A stretch of 64,000 bases of DNA. Source: Klebsormidium nitens (Eukaryota; Streptophyta; Klebsormidiophyceae; Klebsormidiales; Klebsormidiaceae). The position numbers and the translations under genes are program-made. Positions 36,744-47,053 of the stretch are shown here, one piece after another (the first letter of the stretch is position 1; each line of letters opens with the position of its first letter). Location of the stretch: positions 3,876-67,875 of the forward strand of contig DF236999.1 in assembly GCA_000708835.1 (NCBI GenBank). The letters are read 5' to 3'. Below the pieces are notes generated by a model. It did no database searches and was not told where the DNA came from. It was given only the letters and a program-made list of their open reading frames with translations.

Positions 36744-37574
36744 ATGGCTGAACGGAGGCGGTGGCGTGGAGCAAGCCGTGAGGATGGGGGAAATGAGCTG
36801 GTCTGTCCAAGGGCTGCAAAGATGCCTGCAGAACCTCATGCGGATCTAATGTCAAAGGCAAGGAGAAGGCGCAAGTAAGTGTCCTGTTTTTAGGTGCTTG
36901 GTGTGCTTCTGATCCTTCTTTTTGTGGCAGCCCCTGCTTCATTGTTGGAGCTGACATGCTTGCTTGAATATCAAGCAGGTAAGGAGAATGTCAATTCGGA
37001 AAAGGAAGCCGTATGCTCTGCCTCCTGTTCTTTTGGTCTCAGCACCGCTTGGATTTAAGCGCACTCCTTTTCCTTTGCTGCAGTCTGGTTCGTGGTGAAG
37101 AGGTTGGACGGGAGTTGGTAGACATTCTTCTAGCAAAGGTAAGATCCAGGATCAACACTGCTTTGCGCAGTTGGTACACTGCTTTGCGCAGTTGGGTGCT
37201 TCTTTCTGGCACCTGAAAACGCACTTGTATGAAGGTAATTGCCATTTCGCAGTTTTTGGTGAGGGTGTCTGGATGCAAGGCGCATGCTCCCACCCAAGCT
37301 GACCTGCTTTGTTTCGTGTCTGCAGAAGGTCTTTGGGGAGCCCTCTTGTCCGGCATCGCCTCCATTTTTGGCCTGTTCCCCTCCGAGCCGGGCTGGTAAT
37401 CCTGTAATTAAAGATGCTCGGTTCTCGTTCCATTCCATTGGGCCGTCTGGCCTGGGAGCTTCTTGCCAGGCCTTTCGCCCCTGTGCTGCGGCGGTCCGAG
37501 TAGAGGGTTTCGCTGAGAAGACGCTCTTCTCACCTCCGAAGATGAGTTCAGCAGTTCCTGCGCGCATTGGTTAG
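36744..37574 (+). CDS. Small basic protein of unknown function (144 aa)
   Basis: Three exons (36744-36874, 37084-37138, 37326-37574) join in phase with good GTAAGT/GTAAGA donors. The protein is Arg-rich at the N-terminus (MAERRRWRGASRED, then SKARRRR). It continues with LVRGEEVGRELVDILLAKK and ends with a Ser/Pro-rich part containing SRAGNPVIKDARF. The GNP-(V/L)-x-x-D-x-x-F pattern reminds me of short uncharacterised land-plant proteins, but I cannot name the family. Clean splice phase and a good Met context support a real gene. Confidence 0.6.
37155..37196. repeat. 21-bp tandem duplication in an intron
   Basis: The unit ACACTGCTTTGCGCAGTTGG(T/G) occurs twice back to back at 37155-37175 and 37176-37196, with one mismatch at the last base. 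It lies in the second intron of the small gene. Each unit carries the palindromic core CTGCGCAAAGCAG in approximate form. Confidence 0.85.
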
Positions 37575-38868
37575 GACAGCCTGTAATTATGTGTTGGTGC
37601 CACAGTTGCTATTGAGGTTAGGCTCTCGTGCTCCCTAGTGCGGCGCTTCAAGCATCCTGCCTTTTTGTAGACGCCCGAGAGGTTAGCATAGATGAGCATA
37701 TTATTGTTCTGGTGTATGATATAGCTTTTGTTCCAGAAGAGGTAAATAGTCTTAGGATGAACCTACAACAAGGCAGTCAATGCCAACGAGCTGTAAAGTT
37801 AGATTTGGGTCGAGAACATTCTTAGCGAATGGTAATTGAGAAGCCAGATTCGCATGGGGGTTTTGAGGTGCCCAGCATTTTGACTGTATTGCATTGTTGT
37901 AAGTAGATCAGTACGTAAGGAAGAAGACTTCCGAAACTACCTATTGGGCTCGTATAATCCTGTACATGACCATAAAAGAAAGGCTTGTGCTCTAAGCCTT
38001 AACAACTATTGTGTACCTCTTTTCTTCTCTTACCTACATTCGAATGTTTTCGCCCATAAGTGCACTCGGTAAAAGCACTCAATCTAGTAATCAGTGTTAC
38101 CTAACTGGTGCTTTTTTGGCAATATGGATTTTCTTGGTGCAAGATATTGAACGATGGAAGATGACCCACATTGTAGTATGATTCCGTCTCTGCCATCCGT
38201 ATTGCACAAGTTTCAGGTTGTGGCCTCAGGCTTGAAGCGACCATACAGTCAAGCTGGCATCCGCGGTGGGACTAATGTAACGGGCATGATCTTCGAATGA
38301 TATACTCCATTCTTAAATCGTGGATCATTCTATCATCTATGGTGGACAGCCACACTCATTTAATTGTAACTTGTCAACACCGATACTACATATGCATTGG
38401 TTACCTTTGCAGAATCGTCCATGCATAAAATCCGTGAACATTGCAGCTATAGTGGATTGTAGTCATGGTGGCACGCTTCAATATCGTGACATGGTATCTT
38501 TCAAAGCCGTGGGAACAAGAAGACTGCACGCTGCATGCATGCAGATATGGCCTCCACTCTCCGACATCAAGTTAGTACTGGGTCATTTCAGACGGTATGT
38601 GGTCATTAGTTGCTGCTTACTGAGCAATGTGGATAGTACTAGTACGACTGCCGACCGAAGTTGAGCAAAGCTCTCAAGGCACAAGGTACAAGGCGTCTCT
38701 CAAATAAGAAGCCCGTACCATCATCAATCATGCAATGGTTAGGTGCCGCGCTCGTGTACGTGTCGTGTACGAAGCGCATATCTTGGACCACATATAATGA
38801 TTGCTGCATTGTGTTCGGATGCCCATCACTGACACGGGGCCACATTATCTGGTTGCATCCTCCTATAC
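37575..38868. other. Convergent 3' spacer between the small gene and the G-patch gene
   Basis: AT-rich and without a supported coding frame. A TGCATGCATGCAG cluster occurs at about 38532-38545. Transcript ends of both neighbours should be here. Nothing else is recognised. Confidence 0.6.
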
Positions 38869-41669
38869 CTAAGACTCTTCGTCACTGTCAACACTACTAA
38901 ACACAGCGGCAGTTTGGATAAGCTGCTTCTTTCGCCCTCCTCCAGACAGCTGCACCAATGTTGAGAAAAAAACAATCAATCAAGAATTCAAGCAGATGAC
39001 AAAACCAATTGAGCCAGCATCGAAGAAATCAAAGACGGCCAGCATGCAAATTGGTGGAGACTTAATGGCGATGAACAGAACAGCATGCACGACGACCATA
39101 TACACGCGGCGAACAGGCAACCACAGCGCCAACACCTGAGGGGTGCTTGTATAACCACGCCAGAAAAAAACTGTTGACCATGTTTTGAAAGGATGTAAGA
39201 TTCCATCAGACTTACCTTGCTGAATGTTGCCGGCTTTGCTTTCGAACCTACGGGCTTTGATGAGCCGAACCCAAACTTGAGGGCAGCGCGCCCTTCCCCA
39301 GGCTCTGCAGCCACAGCCGCAGCCTTTGTTTCTGGTGGCGCAGGGCCAGGCAATCCGGCAGGCTCAGCTTGGAGTGGTAGGGAACTCTGCTGTGCACTTA
39401 GCCTGCAGAAAAGCAGACATTCCCAACTTGCTTCTTGATGGGCTTGTCAGTGAGGTTACTTGCGAGCGGTCTTGTTTGTGCAATCAACTGCCACCATGGG
39501 GTTAACCGAAGAATCAGTTATCTGCTTGCTCACACTCTCAGGTAAGTTCGTTGGAGGTGGAAGATGCCACAATCGTGCACTGGTCCAACAGAAGAACTTA
39601 GTAATCTCTTGACTAACAGTCCTAGGCTGCTGCCGGTAGACTTCCAGCGGTGTCGGCATCACAGGGAACAGCTGTGCCTGGTGGGGGAAAAGGTCGCGCT
39701 TTGAGGAAGTTGGGGGAGGAAGAATACGCATATGACAAGGGTCCAAAGGTAGCAGAAGACATGTAGCTATCAAGGTACAGGGCGTGCATGGAATAAGAAA
39801 GATTCTACTGCAATGCATTCAACAAAGATCAACAGATCTACAAGTCTCCTGCTTGGCATGACCGGCGACGCTTGTTCCAGCTTCGAAAGCGGAGCGGGCT
39901 TCATGAAGGATCCTCCCGCTCACCGCTGCTGCTGTTTCAGCAACTCTCGCTCCGCCCGTACCTGCTCCCGCCTGATCCGCTCGTCCTTTGGGCCAGCCTG
40001 CTGCTGCTTCATGTCTCGGAACCTCTGCAAAGAACGGACAGAAAGCTAGTGGGTTTCGTGTTACTTGGGTCGTCAGATTGACATGATCATCGTCGTTACA
40101 ACCTGTATCGACTGTTCTGCGCACCCCTCTTGTCGGTGTTCATCACACCTGCTTTTCGTGCTTCTCGTAATCCACGATTTGACCATCTACAACTTCTTAT
40201 GTTTTCTCAGATGGGTTCATCAGACACATTGGAGTGAGTTGCTGAATTATAAACCAATCAGTATTTGGCCAAACTCGAACGAACTTCATCATGCTCCCAT
40301 TAAGAACCCCATGCTGCCGAACAGAAATCCTCGATTGCCTGCCCTCACCTTCTTGTGGTTGTGGTCGTACGAGCTGAGGTGCGCCTCATACTCGATGGCC
40401 AGCTTGTACTGCTTATTGCACAGGTCGCACAGGAACGTCTTGCGCATGGCGGCTACCTCTGCCTCGATCTTGGTTGTGCGTTCTGCCACCACCTGGAGAC
40501 ACGTGTGGCCACGCAGGGTGACAGTCCCAGGCCCACAAGGGGGAGCGCGGCGGCCTGGCAATGCCAGGCGGGTCGACAGGTTAAGTTGCTTGTCCAAGAC
40601 TTATCATACTGGAAGATGCTTTGAGCGCACACAAACGCTTACTCTACGTGAGGGAGTGCATTAACCATGGCAGGCGCATCCTATGGACTGCATACAAGTG
40701 TTAGTGTGCCATTTTCTGGGGCTCAGGACCGGAAGGCTTCAGCGTACCTCTCGCTGGCGCGCCACCTCCTCTGTCTCCTCTATTTCCACTTCTAGCTTCT
40801 TTCGCTGGATGTTCTCTTCTGCCGTGTAAAAGTCGTCCTGCTCCTGCTTGCCGAGCCCCAGCTTGGGGCCAGAGACACCGCCCCTGATCGGGTCCACGAT
40901 ACCTGCACGCCAAATGGCCAGCTTACCATCAATTGAGAGTCTTTCAAGCGGAGGTATAATCAACGAGAAAGTCATACTCAGCATCCCGTCTCCCTAGAAA
41001 AGGACGTGCTGGTGGATGTGCAATTCAGATAGATTTGTGATGACTGCATTTCTGTCTCGTCATCACCACTTGTAATGCGAGTGACTTGATCTTGTCCTTG
41101 GCGCACACCATGTATAGGGTGACAGCATCTCAATTGCAGGGAAAGCACCACCGTGATCAAAAAGTCATACCTTGGGCATTTCTGCCAAGGCCCTGGCCTG
41201 CGCTCCACCCCATCTTCTGCAGCATCCGGTAGCCCACATTCGTGGACGAGATCTGGGTATCCAGTGTCGCAATTTCTAGTCCATCGGTGCGGAGGTTTTC
41301 TTCCGGGCGCTGGCCAATAGGCAGAGAGAATTCGTCGTTGGAAGCGAGAGAGTCTTCGCGGAGGGAATCAGCCTCAGCCTGCACCATCGAAAACCATTTA
41401 TGTTCAACAGTGAAACCTCACTGTCTCCCAGTGAAAACTTTCATCAAGCTTAAACTCTGTGTATTCAGTACGTTGGATTCTGTGTATTCAGTTGGTCAAA
41501 TAATAAACTCCGCTATAACCTCTTGATGCGCTAGCAACAGGCCAGCAGGTTTAAATATTCAAACTGGAAGTATACAAAAAGGCGCCCATCTTTCAACCAG
41601 CCCGAAACTGCCACATGATGGGCAGATTGAAAAGGCACTTACAGCTGAAAAGACAGAGCTCACTGGCAT
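38869..41669 (-). CDS. G-patch and C2H2 zinc-finger nuclear protein
   Basis: Seven exons (41669-41643, 41378-41171, 40902-40748, 40492-40349, 40024-39924, 39402-39216, 38949-38869) keep phase throughout and give 300 residues. The G-patch domain reads VGYRMLQKMGWSAGQGLGRN and continues after the splice with GIVDPIRGG. A single C2H2 finger follows: FLCDLCNKQYKLAIEYEAHL then SSYDHNHKK, i.e. C-x2-C ... H-x5-H. A charged coiled coil (DERIRREQVRAERELLKQQQ) and a Pro/Ala linker lead to KFGFGSSKP and the acidic end VFSSVDSDEES. This order matches plant G-patch/zinc-finger proteins related to animal GPATCH8-type proteins. G-patch proteins usually activate DEAH helicases in splicing or ribosome biogenesis; that role is inferred. 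Confidence 0.9.
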
Positions 41670-43100
41670 TCACTGATTCAGCATAAATCCAAAAGAGGTG
41701 CAGGTTATACCTCGGACCGCTGTCCCTGTCTCGCAGCTTGAGCATGGGCTGCAAATGATGCGACCCGCTGCGCATACCCGGGCAGTTCCCTGCCTGACGT
41801 GCCCGCCATTCCCAAACCCCCGATGGAACCCTAATCACTAGGGCCACATAAACTCCCCTTCGACAAAAAAATTGATCTACACAATCCTTGTTGATTGATG
41901 CGTCAAGTACTTCGCATTGGAGCCTATTCTTGTCGTCCGCAAGGACAAAATCCAGTGTTGTTCTGCATTGAAAACAGTGTGGGCTGCCCAGCCTCCCGAT
42001 GGCAGCGCAGCCCAGCTCCCTGCTGAAAAAGGGACTGGCTCGACTGCAACCTAGGGATTCTAGAAAACAAAAGGGCAATCCGAAGTGGCGAAGATCGATA
42101 CGGTAGGACCAATAAAGCGTTGAATATGGCGCAGACGGAGTGGACGTGCTTCGAGTACAAGTGCTTGAGTTCCAGGCAGCGACTGACTCTGACAGTGAGA
42201 CGACAGAATGCTGGCGCCATGCATGGCCCACATCCGCGACTCTAAAAGTCACATGCCCTTCTTCCTGCTTACAAACCTAGTGTCAATAACCCGGCCGAAA
42301 CCAGACTTTTCTGGAGGCTCGAAGCACGTCCTCGGCCTTCCGATGCCTGCCTTATCGTCGATCGAACGGTCCAAGATCAGGAACCATGATCAAAGCATCT
42401 GAAACCCGATGGCAGGTTTGACGCAAAGCGCTGTAGTACTGTTGTGTCCGGGAAGCATAAGAAAACACTTCCAGACAGATTGCCTTCAAAATTTCTGGCG
42501 CCAAATGCTGAACAAGCTTCAATTCGATCAGTACGTTAATTGAAATTCAGCCTTCGCAAAATTCTGTGGGGGCGGTCACGTACGCTTGGTCCAGTGAATT
42601 CAGCAAGTGCCAAGTGGGCCATGTTTGATCGCGGCGGAACCTAGTTGCTGATATGAGCGCTCGTCTGATGTCATTGTGACAAGCTTCTCCAGGGATCTTT
42701 GTGCGCTGAGCAGGTGCCTTACAGACGCTCCGCAACTGTTTTTCCTGGGAGCAGAGTCCAGATCAGCAAGCTACCATCGAAATTATCGCGCAGTATGGTG
42801 GCATGCACTACTCGGTTGAGTTGTACGCCTATGGAGATGGACTCGCTGGAATGCCGTGAAAGGAGATGCCTGCCTAGTTCTAGTGCCTGGCGGTGGGCTG
42901 TCTTGTCAGGGAAAACCCTTTTCTTGCCGTCAATTGCGCCCCTCATATCCACTTCCCACGTTGCTACTCTGACAGAAGACTGCTGAGGCCGGTTGATGGC
43001 GTGCAGGGTCGGCAGAAACGCCAGTAAATTTGGTAATGGTCTGGTAGATGCAGCCTCAAGGAGGTGACAAGGCCGGGAGAGTTGCTTAAGTGGGGCGAAG
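41670..43100. promoter_or_regulatory. Divergent 5' spacer between G-patch gene and SLC25 carrier
   Basis: About 1.4 kb. It contains one diverged copy of the palindromic repeat at 42300-42435, and an ACCCTAATCACTAGGG word near 41828. Long open frames between 42700 and 43400 occur on both strands and are not individually supported. Promoters for both neighbours are inferred to lie here. Confidence 0.4.
42300..42435 (-). repeat. MITE-like repeat, copy A
   Basis: Bases 42339-42435 match the reverse complement of 52623-52716 at roughly 90 percent by eye, including CAAGATCAGGAACCATGATC and GGCAGGTTTGACGCAAAG. The preceding 40 bases align only loosely to the second arm of copy B, so this copy has lost its symmetry. 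Confidence 0.75.
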
Positions 43101-46089
43101 ATGGTGTTTGAGTATGTCTCAGACAGTATGGGGCCGTGTCTGGTGGCAAGGGGGGGGGATTTGCCTGCAAAGACCCAGAAGGCAGACCATGTTGCGCTCG
43201 GACGGCGGCGGCCCCGCTCAGGGTGGCAGAATGGGCCGATCACTTTCACGTCATTAAGGGCAGCTGCAGGGGCACCGGATAACACACGCCAACAGAGCGG
43301 GAGTGACGAGAAGTGCATCTGGAGTAAGTTGGGCAGTCGTGGCATATGCAGATTGCTTTGGATTGCTCCAGATTGTTTTTGGCAGGTTGCCTGTTCGCTT
43401 GGTTCGTCCACCGTGTGTTGGATTCTGTGGAGGTTGTCACTGTTGTTTGAAATGTTCAGTCAAAAAGCTTCTATTCTCAGGTGGGTAGAAATCATGGCTG
43501 ACTCCAGCTTCTTGTGCAGAGAATGTTATTGCGGCGGCGACGGCAGGCAGCGTTCTTACGGTCTCCACGTTTCCCCTGGTAAGATCAGATTGTAGACCCG
43601 GAGGTTTCAGTGTGCACGGTATACAGCGCAGATTTAGCTTTTCTCTGACACTACATTGATATAGATCGTTGCTGGCTGTCGGTTTCATGGATCCTTCCAG
43701 AAGATTGGGTGTTCAGGCCATAAAAGTGCCAGCAGATACTCTGAAAACGGATGGGCGAATGCGTCTGACCAATCGACTTCGTTGCCAGTTCGTTGTGCAG
43801 CTGAGATGATGTACACTGTGCGGTGGCACATACGGCACACCCCAAGATGCCTTTGTGTCTGTAGCCAGTTCAATGCTGCTACTTTTTGTGATAAGTTGGG
43901 AAAGGCACTCAAGTTGATTCACTTGCCGGTGCAGGCTACGATTAAGACGCAGATGCAGGCCGGTGTTGACAGCACTTTCCTGGGGTCAATCAGGGACATA
44001 GTGCGGAGAAATGGCTGCAAGGCGTTCTATGCGGGGCTAGGCCCTGACCTGGCGCAGAACCTGCCGTACAGCGCTCTGTACATTGGCACGTAAGTAACGG
44101 AATTTGCCCAATCGAATCAGCTCGGACCTTGTTGATACAACTTTGTTGCCTCGACAATTGACTATGCGAAACATTCCTAGGCGAAATCATGCAGTGTGTC
44201 TAACATGCAGTTTCAGTTGTCTCGGTGCTCGTTTGTTTTGCATATCTTGCCAGTACTTGCAGTGCTGAGACTTCCGTCGTATCTGATGCAGGTTTGAGGG
44301 TCTGAAGTCATTGGGGGTGCCCCGCCCAGTTGCGGCTGCGGCGGGCTCTGCTGCGGCGTGCATCGTGACAGTGCCAGCGGACATTGTTACCCAGAGAATG
44401 CAGGCAAGCAGCCACGGCCACAGATGTTAGCTGCTCGTTCTTGTCTCCTGCTTCTTGACCGGGGGCGAGGACCTCAGCGTCGCCCCTCCATCCGCATGCC
44501 GAGCTCGATTTGTCGACTTTCCTATTGATTCGAGGTTCAAAGTAGCAGTTGTGTTTGAAGCGAAGGTCGGCTCTTGCTGTAAACCTTGAACTGGACGCCT
44601 GAAAGGTTTCGATGGCTTGCCAACCGCGGGCGCTCAAGATCACAAGGGTTCTGGCCGTACAGGTGGGCCTCCACGGCAATGCTATTCAGGCCCTGGGATC
44701 CATTTTGAAAGCCAAGGGGGTGGGGGGTCTGTACGCTGGACTGGCGCCCGCGCTGGTGCGCATCATCCCCACGGCAGTGGTCCAGGTGAGACAAATGTGT
44801 GAGAGTTACGGGATTCAAGCAGGCGGCCCCATACTTACAATGGGGGCGCGTGGGGGAGTGCTCAGCTTTGGAGTTAGCAAGATTCTCTTTGTTTTAACGA
44901 TGAGCCTGGTGTCTCTGGCTCGTTTTCGCTCTTGGACCCTCCTTTCGAGCTCAAGTGTCACTTGTATTTCCTGTCTCTGTAGAATATCTTTGTTTGGACT
45001 TTTGATAGCCAGAGTTCACATTGCAGCGACACACAATCTGAAGCCCACCTACGCCAAGGCTGAGGCGACGCCTTTGCTGCAGCCGAATGGGTCGCTGCAG
45101 CAGATTTGGCCGTCCAGAGTGCAATTGATGTCATCTGAGTCGACTTGTTCTTCCTGGTGCAGTGGACTGTGTTTGAGAATCTGAAGGAGCACATCGAAGC
45201 CAAGAGGGCTGGCAAGCCGTTGGCTACGCATGAGAGCCTCCTTCTTGGGGGGCTGGCGGGCTCTACGGCCGCCTTATTCACTTGCCCCGTCGATGGTCAG
45301 TTACCACGGCTCCGAGTCCCTCTTCTGGGCTGTGTCTACTTCACGCTCCCTGCTATCTTCGGTTGCTTCTTCTACTGTTGCTTCTGCTACTGTTGCTCCT
45401 GCTCCGGGAAGATTGGAAGTGCCAAGATTGTTCAGGAACTTGCATGGCTGTGGAGCGTCTGGACAGAGCCCTGTGTCGTCTTTGGAAGGATGCTCGCTTT
45501 GTATTGTCTCTGGGTTACTTCTGATCTAGTGAATTGACAGACTACGGGTTCTGATGGATTGCCGACGTGGCCGCTAAATCAATCTTGCAAAGCGGTCCGT
45601 TCCAGCCGTGCGGCGAGGAGAGAATCTTGCGTTGGGTTGGAAGTGCTGACAACACCTTTCTTCCTCTGCCCCCCAGTTGTCAAGACGCGGCTCCAGACGG
45701 GCGACGCCTACCTGAGCGTGCAGCAGACGGTGCGCCGCATCCTGGCCGAGGAGGGCTCCGGAGCGCTCTTCCAGGGCCTCGGCCCCAAAACCGCAATGGT
45801 CTTCCCGTCGACCGCCATCTTCTTCTGCGTCTATGAGCTGCTCAAGAAGCGCCTCCACGAAACGTCCCTCCCTCGCAAAGCTTCCGCACGGCAGGGGCGG
45901 ACGCCCTCTCGTCGGGTGAAAAAGCCCTCGCTCCTGGGACAAAGGTCGTCCATGCTAAGGGAGCCAGAGTGGCCGCTGACCCTGACGTTGCCACCATTTA
46001 CGCTGCCTGACGTGTTCAAGAATAAGACGAGATCCCCGGCGCAGTTGACGCTGGCACACATACATAACCAATTCAGAAGCAAGCGGTGA
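43101..46089 (+). CDS. Mitochondrial carrier family (SLC25) transporter
   Basis: Seven exons (43101-43323, 43520-43578, 43935-44089, 44292-44403, 44663-44785, 45163-45295, 45677-46089) join in phase to 405 residues. Three carrier repeats are visible. Repeat 1: TAGSVLTVSTFPLATIKTQ and FYAGLGPDLAQNLPYSALY. Repeat 2: AACIVTVPADIVTQRMQ and LYAGLAPALVRIIPTAVVQ. Repeat 3: GLAGSTAALFTCPVDVVKTR and LFQGLGPKTAMVFPSTAIFF. Carriers move metabolites across the inner mitochondrial, or sometimes plastid, membrane; the substrate cannot be read here. Oddities: the PxDxx(K/R) signature is intact only in repeat 3, being PLATIK in repeat 1 and PADIVT in repeat 2. An 80-residue basic C-terminal extension follows repeat 3. 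One intron, starting at 44404, has a GC donor. The N-terminal exon is the least certain. Confidence 0.88.
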
Positions 46090-47053
46090 TAGTTCGGATC
46101 GTGGGCACTGCCGGATTTTTCTTGTACAGCATAGAGAGATTGCCTCCGCCCGCTTGAATATGTTATGATCCAGTTGATGGACGATTCTTACTGCCATCAA
46201 AGATTGTCAGTGTCATTAAGAAGACTTCAGACTGCTTTTTGTTTTCATGATTGCTTGCATGATCAAACATGTCAGCCGCCACAATTTAATTGAAGGAGGA
46301 GGCAAGTGGCAATCCGGCTTTCCTTGAAGTATGCTGCTGCCGTTCAAAGCCTAGTGGATGCTGCATGTCTGAGCTAGGACTCGGCCGGGCTGGACATGCG
46401 GATATATCGCACTCCCAGTGCTCTCGCGAAGCTGTACATATATACAAACTATAGCGGCATACAATGGACAAATAGAGGATCTTGGCATGGGCGATGCTCG
46501 TAACATATTGAATGCATGCATGGATCGACACATTTTGGTCATGACAGTCATGGTCTTACAGCACTAGGTGTGCATCATGCAATTGATCTTTACACCGGTT
46601 GAATGAAAGATATTGAGCTAGACATAGAATTATTGTGGCGCTGCCGCATGCAATATGCCAGTACGTTTTGAAAATTACCGACTGCTAGTTCATGATCGAA
46701 ATGACGGTCAAGTGGTACGTCGCAAACTGGATGTATGTGTCTATGTGATTGTTATACTGACCTTTGAAACTATATGCTGGGACTATGACCATGATAAAGA
46801 TGTGGATCTAGCTCCACCAAAAAGACTTGACTTGTATACTGCAGTGCTCCGTCTTTGTTGTATATGCATAGGCTAAGTTTGTCTATAACGTTAGCAATGT
46901 CTCCGCTTGACCATGACTAGCAGGTCCGTGACAACTATAATTCACCGTGAGATCATTCCTACTCTCGGTGCTCGCTTCGTATTGAGCTGACAGATAGGTC
47001 AACCACTTCCGCCTACAGAGCTCCACTTGGTTAGGCATGCACCTAGTACCTAC
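46090..47053. other. Convergent 3' spacer between carrier and Grx-DEP-DUF547 genes
   Basis: No coding frame is supported. It is AT-rich, with palindromic clusters at 46380-46560 (ACATATATACA, TTGAATGCATGCATGGATCG). It must hold the 3' ends of both flanking transcripts. Confidence 0.6.

Noticed and set aside
42719-43411. Minus-strand frame of 230 codons opposite the carrier's first exon
   Set aside because: No recognisable domain; the plus-strand frame splices in phase into the carrier. Without transcript data it stays unsupported.
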